A stretch of DNA of 64,000 nucleotides, from positions 94,942 through 158,941 of the forward strand of contig SIHQ01000010.1 of NCBI GenBank assembly GCA_004762125.1. The letters run 5' to 3'. The notes under the pieces are model-generated. The model was not told where the DNA came from, made no database searches, and saw only the letters and a program-made list of their open reading frames with translations. Below are positions 38,435-49,006 of the stretch, one piece after another. The DNA is from Oceanospirillales bacterium (GTDB lineage Bacteria > Pseudomonadota > Gammaproteobacteria > Pseudomonadales > Endozoicomonadaceae). The number at the start of each line of letters is the position of its first letter. Positions within the stretch are counted from its first letter, which is position 1. Position numbers and translations under genes: made by a program.

Positions 38435-39382
38435 ATGTTATTCCCGATAGAAAAGAAACTGGTCATCGCCGTATCTTCCAGTGCTCTGTTTGATCTTTCC
38501 GAGTCGCACTCTGTTTATGCCAACAAGGGCAATAAGGCCTATAAACAGTTTCAGGAAGATAATCTGAACAAGGTGCTTGGCAAAGGAGTGGCCTTTCCGT
38601 TTATTAAACGTTGTCTGTCACTGAATAACCGGTTCAGCAAAGAGCTGCCAGTAGAGGTTGTTCTCTTGTCCCGAAATTCTGCCACATCGGGTAAACGGGT
38701 ATTTCGTTCGATCAGCCATTACGGGCTGGATATCAGTCGGGCGGCTTTCATGGAAGGACGTTCACCGTATGAATATATTCCGGCCTTTAATGCCTCACTA
38801 TTTTTGACAGCCAATCAGGAAGATGTCCAGCAGGCCATTGATGCGGGATTTCCTGCAGGGTTGGTATTGCCCAGCAAAATTGTCAATGATGATGCCTGTG
38901 ATGAATTGAGGATTGCTTTTGATTTTGACGGTGTGATTGCCGACGATGAATCGGAAACTGTCTTTAAAGAGGGTGATCTTCCGGAGTTTCATCAATACGA
39001 AGCCGCTAAAGCACACATTCCTCATAAACCAGGGCCTTTGGCAGATTTATTCAGAAAGTTGGCCACGTTACAGGATCTTGAAGAGCAGGAAAGAGAACGT
39101 AATCCTGTCTACAGTCCTGTGATTCGAACCGCTATTGTGACCGCTCGCAGTGCTCCGGCACACGAACGGGTTATTACAACGTTGGAGAGCTGGGGAGTTA
39201 GTGCTAATCAAACCTTTTTTCTGGGTGGAATGTCCAAGGAAAGGATCCTTAGCAAACTTAGGCCTCATATGTTTTTTGATGATCAGCGAAGCCACCTTAC
39301 ATCCGAAGCCGGTGATATTCCTATGGTTCATATCCCCTTCGGTATTGCCAATGATCAGAAGACCGTGAAGAAACAGTCATGA
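38435..39382 (+). CDS. 5'-nucleotidase (cytosolic 5'-nucleotidase I-like family)
   Basis: 315 residues of the bacterial 5'-nucleotidase family related to cytosolic 5'-nucleotidase I, expected to dephosphorylate nucleoside monophosphates. N-terminal KKLVIAVSSSALFDL, then VVLLSRNSATSGKRVFRSI. The HAD catalytic motif is FDFDGVIADDESE near residues 164-176, with AIVTARSAPAHERVI (motif II) and FFDDQRSHL (motif IV) following. Divergent from dgt, so two enzymes of nucleotide-pool control are neighbours. Confidence 0.85.
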   Translation: MLFPIEKKLVIAVSSSALFDLSESHSVYANKGNKAYKQFQEDNLNKVLGKGVAFPFIKRCLSLNNRFSKELPVEVVLLSRNSATSGKRVFRSISHYGLDISRAAFMEGRSPYEYIPAFNASLFLTANQEDVQQAIDAGFPAGLVLPSKIVNDDACDELRIAFDFDGVIADDESETVFKEGDLPEFHQYEAAKAHIPHKPGPLADLFRKLATLQDLEEQERERNPVYSPVIRTAIVTARSAPAHERVITTLESWGVSANQTFFLGGMSKERILSKLRPHMFFDDQRSHLTSEAGDIPMVHIPFGIANDQKTVKKQS

Positions 39383-39512
39383 GCGGGAAATGCAGCTCAC
39401 CCCGAAATACGATAATGGTACAGAGCTTAATAGAGCTGCATTTGTACAGTAAAAAAGCGGTAGGCAAGAGCAGGAAGCAGCCTGTACAAAAGAGTGAGTG
39501 CGTCAGAAAAAA

Positions 39513-41426
39513 ATGAGACTAATTATTGCTGAAAAGCCCAGTCTGGGTAGAGCTATTGCCGATGTGCTGCCAAAGCCTTTGAAAAAACACGAGGGTTATA
39601 TCGAGTCATCGTCTGGAGATTGCGTTACCTGGTGTGTTGGACACCTTCTGGAACAGTCAGAGCCTGATCATTATGATCCAGCTTATAAACAGTGGCGGCT
39701 GGAGCATCTGCCGATTATCCCACAACAGTGGCACCTACAACCTAAAAAGGGGACTCGGAAGCAATTAACGGCGATCAGAAAATTATTGAAAACAGCTGAT
39801 GTGATTGTTCATGCAGGAGACCCGGATAGAGAGGGACAACTTCTGGTGGATGAAGTACTGGATTACCTGAAGCTGTCGCAAACCCGAAAAAAAAATGTCA
39901 GACGGCTTTTGGTCAACGACCTTAACGCATCAGCTGTTCGAAAGGCTCTGGATCGACTCCAGCAGAATACTGAGTTTGCGCCTCTGTCTGTCTCAGCTCT
40001 GGCTCGTTCGAGAGCTGACTGGCTGTATGGTATTAACCTGACCCGTGCTTATACGGTGTTAGGTAGAAAAGCCGGTTTTAATGGGTTGTTATCCGTTGGC
40101 AGGGTTCAGACACCTATTCTGGGGTTGGTTGTTAGAAGGGATCTGGAAATAGCTGATTTTCAGCCTCACCCATACTTTGAGGTTTTTGCTCAACTTCTCG
40201 CTGACAAGGGGGAAGGTTTTAAAGCAAAGTGGCAACCCAGTGAATCCTGTCAGCCCTGGATGGACGATGATGGTCGGGTACTGAACCATAAACTGGCAGA
40301 AAATGTTGCACGCCGTATAAAAGGCAAAGATGGCACTGTTTCCAATGCTGAAAACAAACAGGGAAAAGAGAACGCTCCTTTGCCTTACTCACTTTCCAGT
40401 TTACAGATTGATGCTGCAAAGCAGATTCGAATGGCAGCAAAAGAAGTTCTCGATATCTGCCAGAAACTCTATGAACAAAAACTGATTACCTATCCTCGTT
40501 CTGATTGTCGCTATCTGCCTGCTGAACACTTTGAGCAGGCTCCTGAAGTGCTGGCTGCGATACGAAGTAATGCGGATCAGTTGGTTTCAGCCGTAGATGG
40601 CGCGGATACCCATAGAAAAGGTCGAGCCTGGAATGATAAAAAAATAACAGCTCACCACGCGATTATTCCCACGTCACGGAGAACAAATTTGCCTGGAATG
40701 GGAGACAAAGCGAATAAAATCTATGGATTGATTGCGCGACAATACGTAACCCAGTTTTATCCTGAACACACCTATTCCGCACGTAAGCTTGAAGTGGTCA
40801 TTGAAGGAGGCCAGTTCACGGCCAGTAGTCGTGTTTCTCTTCAAGAAGGCTGGAAAGTACTCTACCCAAAGAGCAGAAAAGAAGCTTCTGAGAGTGAAAA
40901 CCAAAAACTGCCTGATTTGAAGAAGAACGATTCGGTGCTGTGTCAGGATTCAGAGGTCGCTGAAAAAATCACTCAGCCACCCAAACCTTTTAATGATGCC
41001 AGTCTATTGTCTGCAATGACCGGTATTGCTCGCTATGTCAGTGATAAAGAAATTAGAAAGGTACTCAAAGATACTGATGGATTGGGCACAGAAGCGACCC
41101 GTGCCGGCATTATCGAATTGCTATTTAAACGTGATTATCTCACCAGAAAAACTAAAAATATTCATGCGACGGAGACGGGTATTGCTTTGATCAGAGCTCT
41201 GCCAGAACCAGCGACCAGTCCGGATATGACTGCACGTTGGGAGCAATATTTAAACAGTATTGTTGAGCGACGAGGTAGTTATAAGGTGTTTATGCAGGAT
41301 CTTGATCATCAGTTGAGGGGGTTACTTGCGAGTGCCAGCTCAAATGGGTTAGGTCAAGTGAGCTCAATGTCGGTTAAACCTTATCGAAAGAAGAGAACTT
41401 TTCGCCAAAAGAAAAAAAGTACGTGA
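39513..41426 (+). CDS. topB: DNA topoisomerase III
   Basis: Type IA topoisomerase that decatenates and unlinks replication and recombination intermediates. The N-terminal Toprim domain has MRLIIAEKPSLGRAI (1-15) and the acidic DPDREGQLLVDEV near 106-118. The active-site Tyr is near residue 327 in LITYPRSDCRYLP. LGTEATRAGIIELL and YLTRKTKNIHATETG are family landmarks. It lacks C-terminal zinc fingers and ends in a basic tail (PYRKKRTFRQKKKST). I prefer the ATG at 39513 over a GTG five codons upstream. Confidence 0.95.
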   Translation: MRLIIAEKPSLGRAIADVLPKPLKKHEGYIESSSGDCVTWCVGHLLEQSEPDHYDPAYKQWRLEHLPIIPQQWHLQPKKGTRKQLTAIRKLLKTADVIVHAGDPDREGQLLVDEVLDYLKLSQTRKKNVRRLLVNDLNASAVRKALDRLQQNTEFAPLSVSALARSRADWLYGINLTRAYTVLGRKAGFNGLLSVGRVQTPILGLVVRRDLEIADFQPHPYFEVFAQLLADKGEGFKAKWQPSESCQPWMDDDGRVLNHKLAENVARRIKGKDGTVSNAENKQGKENAPLPYSLSSLQIDAAKQIRMAAKEVLDICQKLYEQKLITYPRSDCRYLPAEHFEQAPEVLAAIRSNADQLVSAVDGADTHRKGRAWNDKKITAHHAIIPTSRRTNLPGMGDKANKIYGLIARQYVTQFYPEHTYSARKLEVVIEGGQFTASSRVSLQEGWKVLYPKSRKEASESENQKLPDLKKNDSVLCQDSEVAEKITQPPKPFNDASLLSAMTGIARYVSDKEIRKVLKDTDGLGTEATRAGIIELLFKRDYLTRKTKNIHATETGIALIRALPEPATSPDMTARWEQYLNSIVERRGSYKVFMQDLDHQLRGLLASASSNGLGQVSSMSVKPYRKKRTFRQKKKST

Positions 41427-41499
41427 TCTTCATCATCGGTATTAATAAAGGACTATGGTAAAGTTTTTATAGTCGAAATGATTATGAGTGAACTTGGAT

Positions 41500-41799
41500 A
41501 TGAAGATAAGAAACCTGCTATTACTGATGGGGGTCATAGGGGCAAGTGCTGTTGTTCAGGCGAATGATAATTATGCATTTACCTGTGAGCATCAGAAAGA
41601 AGAGCGAAAGATTGAAGTGGTCTATCTTCAGCGAGAAAGCAATTTGCCTTGTGAAGTCAGATACACAAAAAGTGGCGCTCAGGATACACTCTGGAATGCC
41701 AATTATACCGCTGGATATTGTGAGAAAAAGACGAAAGAGTTTGTTAAGAAACAGCAAGATTGGGGCTGGAGTTGTAAAAAAGAACAGGCAGTAAATTAG
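41500..41799 (+). CDS. Small secreted cysteine-containing protein
   Basis: 99 residues (103 from a GTG at 41488). The signal peptide MKIRNLLLLMGVIGASAVVQA is followed by a mature part of about 78 residues with four Cys (FTCEH, LPCEV, GYCEK, WSCKK), enough for two disulphides. It contains IEVVYLQRE, CEVRYTK and LWNANYTAGYCEKKTKEFV. I recall similar short periplasmic hypothetical proteins in Pseudomonas, without a known role. Follows topB by about 70 bp. Confidence 0.7.
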   Translation: MKIRNLLLLMGVIGASAVVQANDNYAFTCEHQKEERKIEVVYLQRESNLPCEVRYTKSGAQDTLWNANYTAGYCEKKTKEFVKKQQDWGWSCKKEQAVN

Positions 41800-41912
41800 T
41801 AACGTTTCTGCCTGAAAACGTCGAGCGTTTCTGCTCGGCAGTATTATCCACAATCACGCTTGCCAGTCTTTCCTCCTTCTCTGCTTATAAAGAATGAGCA
41901 TAAAACACTTGT

Positions 41913-41945
41913 AAAGCGGAGTAGTTATTTTAACTGCCCCGCTTT
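41913..41945. terminator. Terminator hairpin downstream of fadH
   Basis: AAAGCGG-GTAGTTA pairs with TAACTGC-CCGCTTT around a short AT loop. On the minus strand it follows fadH by about 25 bp and ends in CCGCTTTA. It could serve the small secreted gene on the plus strand as well. Confidence 0.65.
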
Positions 41946-41969
41946 GTCAGACTGATTTTACTAATGCTA

Positions 41970-44027
<2,058 letters not shown>

Positions 44028-44046
44028 TTAGGTATTATTTTTTATC

Positions 44047-44086
44047 TGGACGCTGTCAAGATAAGGATGTATGTTGACGGTGTCAA
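44047..44086. promoter_or_regulatory. Twin operator-like repeats between fadH and tetR
   Basis: Two copies of GACSSTGTCAAGATA-type sequence occur at 44049-44063 and 44076-44090 (one mismatch in 15), 27 bp apart. Each centres on an inverted repeat: TTGAC-GGT-GTCAA at 44074-44086 and the weaker TGGAC-GCT-GTCAA at 44047-44059. This is a likely binding site for the adjacent TetR protein, within 25-65 bp of its start codon. Confidence 0.55.
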
Positions 44087-44110
44087 GATATAGCGATACG
44101 GCTCAGGTTT

Positions 44111-44710
44111 ATGGCTGGAAAAAGCAACTACCATCATGGTGATTTACGACAGGAGCTTCTTACTGAAGCTCAGGTCGTCATTGCAGAAAAAGGGGTTGAG
44201 GGGCTCTCTATGAGAGGTCTCGCAGATCGCCTTGAGGTTTCAAGGACGGCTCCTTATCACCATTTCAAGGATAAGAATGAATTACTTTGCGCTATTGCTG
44301 AAGATGGTTTCAGGCGCTGGCAGGTAACGCTGAATAGCTTTCTGAATCAAACGCCGGAAAGTATAGAAGTATGGTTTGAATCCTTTGCTAGAGCCTATCT
44401 GGATTTTGCTACTGAGTCGGCAGAACATTACGACTTGATGTTTGGCCGTCCAATTTGGAAACAGGGTAAACCGACCGAATCACTGAAGCAGTTGTCCTAT
44501 GATGCCTTTCAGTCGTATGTGGATTTTGTTCACCAGTGTCAGCATCAGGGTTTGATTTCTGAGGATCAAAGCTCTCTTAGGCTTGCTCAGGTCAGCTGGG
44601 GTACATTGCATGGATTGTGTCGTTTTATTAATGATGGTATTTATCTAGATCGAGATTCTGTAAAAGATATGTGCAAGAGTTCGGTCAAGCTGTTTACTGC
44701 TTGTGAATAG
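44111..44710 (+). CDS. TetR/AcrR-family transcriptional regulator
   Basis: 199 residues. The helix-turn-helix occupies about residues 14-58 (EAQVVIAEKGVEGLSMRGLADRLEVSR...PYHHFKDKNELLCAIAEDGF). The C-terminal ligand/dimer domain resembles the TetR_C group with 'YDLMFGRPIWK', seen in regulators of fatty-acid and acyl-CoA genes. Divergent from fadH with two operator-like repeats between, so repression of fadH and of itself is the simplest reading. The inducer is not visible from sequence; an acyl-CoA is a guess. Confidence 0.88.
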   Translation: MAGKSNYHHGDLRQELLTEAQVVIAEKGVEGLSMRGLADRLEVSRTAPYHHFKDKNELLCAIAEDGFRRWQVTLNSFLNQTPESIEVWFESFARAYLDFATESAEHYDLMFGRPIWKQGKPTESLKQLSYDAFQSYVDFVHQCQHQGLISEDQSSLRLAQVSWGTLHGLCRFINDGIYLDRDSVKDMCKSSVKLFTACE

Positions 44711-44765
44711 AAATGGCGAAGCTGCTCCCTGATAGCAGCAGCTATAGAACATATTGAGTAGAGTG

Positions 44766-45446
44766 TTATTGAGAGAAGGCTAAAGCTTTCTTTTCCATCA
44801 GTCTGATGATCAGAGTCATGATACCCGTCATAATCAGATAAATGAGTCCCGCCAAAGCAAATACAGTAAGAGTGTCGTAAGTTCTGGCGTTCAATCTGTC
44901 GGCATAGCCCATAAGATCCATTAGCGTAATAGTGCTGACCAGCGACGTTCCCTTCATCACCAGAATCATTTCATTACCATAGGCGGGCAGGGCGCGGCGA
45001 ATAGCGTGAGGAAGAATGATTCTAGTCAGAGCTTGTCTCTTACTCATGCCCAGAGCCAACGCAGCTTCCCAGTCGCCGACAGGTACTGCATCTACAGCAC
45101 CCTTAAACAGTTGTGTTGAGTAGGCTGCAGAATTAAGCGCTAAAGCCAGAAGTGCGCAGAACCAGGGCTCACTGAGAAGTGGCCAGAGAAAGCTTTCCTG
45201 CAAACCTTTGAATTGAGTCGGACCGTAGTAAATCAGAAAAATCTGTACCAACAGAGGTGTTCCGGTAAATAACAAAATCTGTGTTTTTACCAGCCACTCT
45301 AATGGCTTGAAGCGGAGAACCAGAATCAGGGTAAAGAGCAGAGCCAGAGCCAGACCGCTGAACAGACTGGCAAAAGTCAGTTCAAGAGTGGTCTCAAGAC
45401 CTCTCAGCAGTTGTGGTAGATAATCCATGATGGCTTCAAAGTTCAT
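44766..45446 (-). CDS. artM: Arginine ABC transporter permease ArtM
   Basis: 226-residue inner-membrane permease of the polar amino-acid (HisM/ArtM) family. About five hydrophobic helices, with the coupling-loop EAA motif near 125-160 (DWEAALALGMSKRQALTRIILPHAIRRALP). Begins with MNFEAIMDYLPQLLRGLETTLELT, typical of ArtM. Overlaps artQ by 4 bp. Pairs with ArtQ to form the channel. Confidence 0.9.
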   Translation of the reverse strand: MNFEAIMDYLPQLLRGLETTLELTFASLFSGLALALLFTLILVLRFKPLEWLVKTQILLFTGTPLLVQIFLIYYGPTQFKGLQESFLWPLLSEPWFCALLALALNSAAYSTQLFKGAVDAVPVGDWEAALALGMSKRQALTRIILPHAIRRALPAYGNEMILVMKGTSLVSTITLMDLMGYADRLNARTYDTLTVFALAGLIYLIMTGIMTLIIRLMEKKALAFSQ

Positions 45447-46105
45447 GCAGTCACCACTCTTTCATGTTGCGATGCTTTGGCTTTCATATTATTCAAGAGT
45501 CGCTGGCTGATTATGGTAATGATCAGATAAATAACGGCAGCTACGGAATACCATGTGAATGGCTCAAAGGTTTTTGATGACAGCATTTGTGCTTGATGCA
45601 GTAGCTCTGTAGTACCTATCAGTGCGACCAGTGCTGTGTCTTTCAGTAATACCAACCACTGATTACCAAGTCCCGGAAGAGCATGACGCAAGGCCTGTGG
45701 TAACACTATTTTTATGAAAGATCTTCTGGCGTTGATCCCTAAGGCTTTGGCCGATTCGAGCTGCCCTTTATGAACCGCCATGAGAGCTCCGCGCAGTGTT
45801 TGGCTGGCATAAGCTCCATAAATCAACCCCAAAGCAATAGTGCCTGCAGTGAAAGGGCTGACTTCAACATACTCGTCCGTTAGCATGAAAATTGCGTGGG
45901 AAGAGCCAAAGTAGATAAAAAATACCACCAGAATTTCAGGTAAGCCTCGCAGTACCATCACCAGAGTTGTAGTCAGGTATCTGAGAGTACGAAACCTGCC
46001 CAATTCAAGTAGGGCGAAGACTGAGGCCAAAATCAGGCCCAGTATCAGAGATGACAGGGCTAATCCTAGGGTCATCAATGTCGCATTAAAAAACAATACT
46101 GCCAT
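45443..46105 (-). CDS. artQ: Arginine ABC transporter permease ArtQ
   Basis: 220-residue permease partner of ArtM. The EAA loop reads GQLESAKALGINARRSFIKIVLPQALRHALPG near 115-147. The N-terminus begins in a membrane helix (LFFNATLMTLGLALSSLILGLILASVFALLELG, given as part of ~35 hydrophobic residues). Follows artJ by 35 bp and overlaps artM by 4 bp. Confidence 0.9.
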   Translation of the reverse strand: MAVLFFNATLMTLGLALSSLILGLILASVFALLELGRFRTLRYLTTTLVMVLRGLPEILVVFFIYFGSSHAIFMLTDEYVEVSPFTAGTIALGLIYGAYASQTLRGALMAVHKGQLESAKALGINARRSFIKIVLPQALRHALPGLGNQWLVLLKDTALVALIGTTELLHQAQMLSSKTFEPFTWYSVAAVIYLIITIISQRLLNNMKAKASQHERVVTA

Positions 46106-46140
46106 GGTTTACTTCTTCCGATGGTATGTTTTGGTTTTAT

Positions 46141-46881
46141 TCAGTTGGCGAAGTATTTGTTTTGAATCTGCTGATAGGTACCGTTAGATTTCAGCGTGTT
46201 CAGTGCAGTATCAATTTTCCCTTTCAATGGATTGCCTTTACGTACGGCAATACCATAACCAATGCCAAAGTAGTCAGGGTTCTTTATCTCAGGACCTACA
46301 TGCTGGTACTGGCCATCTCCTTTTTGGGTCATCCATTCGTTGGCGACAGCCGTATCGGCAAATACAGCATTAACCCGGCCACTGGTCATATCCAGAAATG
46401 CATTTTGCACACTGTCGTAAGGACGTACAGTTACGCCATTAGCTTCTAGTTTATCGATGACGTATTGCTGGTGGGTAGAACCATTCTGAACGCCCACTGA
46501 TTGACCTTTCAATTGTTCAATAGAAGAAAGAGTACCTTTGCTGGCTATGAAAACAGCGGAGTTTTCATAGTAGGGCTGGCTGAAATCAACTTGCTTCAAA
46601 CGGTCAGGGGTAATATCCATACCGGAAATGATGGCATCGAAGCGACGGAATTTAAGACTTGGAATAAGGCTATCAAAAGGCTGATTGTTAAAGCTGCATT
46701 CTGCTTTAAGCTCCAGACAAATGGCGTTAGCGAGATCAACGTCAAAGCCTTCGATCTGGTTGTTGTCTCCAACAAATTCAAACGGAGGATAAGTGGCTTC
46801 CATGCCAAAACGAATGTTATCGCTCGCTTGAACAGAGGTAATGCAGGTGGCAGCGATTAAAGTAGCAATCAGCTTTTTCAT
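46141..46881 (-). CDS. artJ: Arginine-binding periplasmic protein (ArtJ/ArtI)
   Basis: 246 residues from the ATG at 46881. An upstream in-frame start would add six residues ahead of a good signal peptide, MKKLIATLIAATCITSVQA. Mature SBP_bac_3 fold: IRFGMEATYPPFEFVGDNNQIEGFDVDLANAI, ISGMDITPDRLKQVDFSQPYYENSAVFI (shown as key segments), VGVQNGSTHQQYV, and the AVRKGNPLKGKI end. This is the lysine/arginine/ornithine-binding subgroup. Upstream lies a TATAAT-like -10 and a short ACGAC-TATT-GTCGT hairpin. Confidence 0.88.
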   Translation of the reverse strand: MKKLIATLIAATCITSVQASDNIRFGMEATYPPFEFVGDNNQIEGFDVDLANAICLELKAECSFNNQPFDSLIPSLKFRRFDAIISGMDITPDRLKQVDFSQPYYENSAVFIASKGTLSSIEQLKGQSVGVQNGSTHQQYVIDKLEANGVTVRPYDSVQNAFLDMTSGRVNAVFADTAVANEWMTQKGDGQYQHVGPEIKNPDYFGIGYGIAVRKGNPLKGKIDTALNTLKSNGTYQQIQNKYFAN

Positions 46882-46959
46882 AAACAATTCCAACGACAAT
46901 AGTCGTATTATATAATAGTATCTTCCGGCAGCTTTTGGCTGTCGTTGTCTATATACAGG

Positions 46960-46983
46960 AGAGAGCCGGGCTATTGGCTCTCT
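46960..46983 (-). terminator. Hairpin between artP and artJ
   Basis: AGAGAGCC (46960-46967) pairs with GGCTCTCT (46976-46983) around 8 nt, just past the artP stop. Without a T-tract it may attenuate or process the mRNA, so that artP and the artJQM genes are expressed at different levels. Confidence 0.45.
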
Positions 46984-46995
46984 TTCAAGCTTATC

Positions 46996-47733
46996 TTAAT
47001 GTTCGAGATAAGCTTTGAACGCTTCGGTTTGCGGGTTTTTGAAGTGGTCGGCAGTGCCGTCTTCAACAATCTCGCCGTTTTCCAGATAAATGACCCGGCT
47101 GGCGATCTTGCGAGCAAATTCGACTTCATGGGTCACTACAACCTGAGTGATGCCCGATTGGCTCAGTTCCTTGATCACTTCAACCACCTGGTTGGTGATG
47201 GCGGGATCAAGAGCAGCGGTAGGCTCGTCAAACAGTAATACATCAGGTGACAACATCAGGGCACGGGCGATAGCCACTCGCTGTTGCTGTCCGCCGGACA
47301 GTGACGATGGCCAGGCATTGGTCTTATCAGTGAGGCCTACTCTGTCCAGTAATTCTTTGGCGCGGATGATGGCGTCCTGCTTTGGAGTGCCCTGTACAAT
47401 TGGGGCCTCGATAAGATTCTGGAGTACTGTCATATGCGGCCAAAGGTTATACTGCTGAAAAACCATACCCACTTTGCGGCGAAGGCTACTGGCCTGTTTA
47501 TTCAGTTGTTTTTCATCAGTTTTTTCTGAGAAACTGAAATTCATACCGGCTATTTTCATAGTGCCAGTATCCGGAGTTTCCAGCAGGTTAAGCATACGCA
47601 TAAGCGTACTTTTACCCGCTCCGCTGGCGCCCAGTAGAACGGTGGTTTCTCCCCGAGGAATAAAAAAGCTAATATCTTTTAGAACGGTGGTGGAGCCAAA
47701 TGCTTTGCTCAGGCCCTGTACTTCAATGCCCAT
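46996..47733 (-). CDS. artP: Arginine ABC transporter ATP-binding protein ArtP
   Basis: 245-residue ATPase driving arginine import. Walker [10 protein letters not shown] (about 33-41), Q-loop [13 protein letters not shown], signature [15 protein letters not shown] near 142-156, Walker [14 protein letters not shown] near 162-174 and the switch His in [10 protein letters not shown]. First gene of artPJQM, divergent from argR. A consensus ARG box lies 71-88 bp upstream of its start. Confidence 0.93.
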   Translation of the reverse strand: MGIEVQGLSKAFGSTTVLKDISFFIPRGETTVLLGASGAGKSTLMRMLNLLETPDTGTMKIAGMNFSFSEKTDEKQLNKQASSLRRKVGMVFQQYNLWPHMTVLQNLIEAPIVQGTPKQDAIIRAKELLDRVGLTDKTNAWPSSLSGGQQQRVAIARALMLSPDVLLFDEPTAALDPAITNQVVEVIKELSQSGITQVVVTHEVEFARKIASRVIYLENGEIVEDGTADHFKNPQTEAFKAYLEH

Positions 47734-47803
47734 AACCTGGAAATTCTTTCATCATTTAGGATGAGGTGATTTTCTAACGGTATTTGGTTGAAATCAAGTT
47801 TTT

Positions 47804-47821
47804 ATTGAATAATTATTCAAT
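47804..47821. promoter_or_regulatory. argR: ARG box (ArgR operator) between artP and argR
   Basis: ATTGAATAATTATTCAAT is a perfect palindrome that matches the ArgR consensus core TGAATwwwwATTCA. It lies 71 bp from the artP start and about 90 bp from argR. ArgR usually binds two boxes 3 bp apart; only weak half-sites flank this one (TTGAAATCAA at 47788-47797). Confidence 0.75.
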
Positions 47822-47909
47822 TTTTCGCCTAAATATAGGATAATTTGTATATTGAAGTATTTAAACGTAATTTATTTGGTTACATATTCGGGAGCGATTG
47901 ACAAATACT

Positions 47910-48368
47910 ATGGCCAGCCAGAAACAGGAAGAATTAATCAAGGCATTCAGGCAGCTGCTTAAAGAAGAGCGATGTGGTTCTCAAAGTCAGATTGTTGAGC
48001 AACTTCAAGCTCAAGGCTTTGATAACGTCAGCCAGTCCAAGGTATCAAGGCTGTTAAGTCGGCATGGGGCGGTTCGTGCAAGAAATGCCCGTAACGATCA
48101 GGTTTATTGCTTGCCGCCAGAGATGGGCAAGATGGATTCTAATATTGCTGTTCGAGACCTTGTTGAAGAAATTGCCAATAACGGCATGTTGATTGTTATT
48201 AAAACCAGCCCTGGAGCCGCTCAGATGATTGCTCGATTGTTGGATTCTATCGGTCGGGCTGATGGCATTCTCGGTTGTGTGGCAGGTGATGACACTATTA
48301 TGGTGGCACCCGTGAACATTGCTGAAATTGACGATCTACAGAAAAGTATCTCTGAGCTTTTCGGCTAA
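47910..48368 (+). CDS. argR: Arginine repressor
   Basis: Hexameric regulator that senses L-arginine. 152 residues from the ATG at 47910, or 156 from a TTG at 47898. Neither start has an ideally spaced Shine-Dalgarno (GGGAG at 47890-47894). The N-terminal winged helix contains [30 protein letters not shown] (key part QSKVSRLL, near 40-50). The C-terminal oligomerisation and arginine-binding part has [14 protein letters not shown], matching the usual GTxAGDDT. It is expected to repress artP and itself through the ARG box upstream. Confidence 0.93.
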   Translation: MASQKQEELIKAFRQLLKEERCGSQSQIVEQLQAQGFDNVSQSKVSRLLSRHGAVRARNARNDQVYCLPPEMGKMDSNIAVRDLVEEIANNGMLIVIKTSPGAAQMIARLLDSIGRADGILGCVAGDDTIMVAPVNIAEIDDLQKSISELFG

Positions 48369-48427
48369 AGGTAGGGCAAAGGGCAAGACAACAGTTATCA
48401 TCCACCAACTGTAGTCGCCGGCCTTTG

Positions 48428-48455
48428 GGGTAAATGAAAACAGGTGCATTTACCC
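48428..48455. terminator. Hairpin downstream of argR
   Basis: GGGTAAATG (48428-48436) pairs with CATTTACCC (48447-48455) around 10 nt, between convergent argR and the DUF296 gene. No T-tract on either strand. Confidence 0.4.
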
Positions 48456-48515
48456 TACTGTGATTTTCACTATTTTTGTATTTTGGCTCAACTTTTCAGG
48501 CTGCTCAAAGGGGAC

Positions 48516-48929
48516 TTAAGTTAGTGTCTTCGATATAATCAGTTCACTGTAACCGGAAATGAGGCAAGGCTGCCTGGTGAATTTCAGTTCAGGTAATTGG
48601 CCAATGACTATCTCTGCTGTTGTATAAATTTTACTGCCAGACAGTACGTGTCCGCCCATTACGTTTCCTTCCTCGTCCGCTATAGACATATGCAGGTGAC
48701 AGCCTTCAGTTGACACTGTTCCCGATAACGAGACAATTTCAACGGGCCTATCGTAATAGGTACCATAGTCATGATCTGATAATCGCAGTACAGCAGGATT
48801 AAGGCTTCCAGCACAAGAAAGAATGCAGCCGGCGGAGATATTCTCATGAATAAGAAAGGTCTTTAAGGATTCAAGTAGATCTGTTTTCGGCAATAACCGA
48901 AAGATATGGCATTCCAGTGAGCTTTTCAT
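48516..48929 (-). CDS. PPC/DUF296 domain protein
   Basis: 137 residues, a stand-alone PPC (plant and prokaryote conserved) domain. Landmarks are LKTFLIHENISAGCILSCAGSL near 23-44, VEIVSLSGTVS near 65, CHLHMSIADEEGNVMGGHVL near 80-99 and TAEIVIGQL. In plants the domain is joined to AT-hooks; bacterial single-domain members form trimers and are often called DNA-binding, with little proof. The His pair in HLH and the GGH are conserved and may bind metal. Convergent with argR. Confidence 0.82.
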   Translation of the reverse strand: MKSSLECHIFRLLPKTDLLESLKTFLIHENISAGCILSCAGSLNPAVLRLSDHDYGTYYDRPVEIVSLSGTVSTEGCHLHMSIADEEGNVMGGHVLSGSKIYTTAEIVIGQLPELKFTRQPCLISGYSELIISKTLT

Positions 48930-48969
48930 GGTGTGATGTGATTGAAATGAGAGTCAGGAGAGAGTTGTC

Positions 48970-48989
48970 AGGCCCCGGTTAAAGGGCCT
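48970..48989 (-). terminator. Hairpin downstream of fkpA
   Basis: AGGCCC (48970-48975) pairs with GGGCCT (48984-48989), 18-37 bp past the FKBP gene stop. GC-rich but with no U-tract. Confidence 0.4.
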
Positions 48990-49006
48990 AACAGTGAAGC
49001 GTAGAA

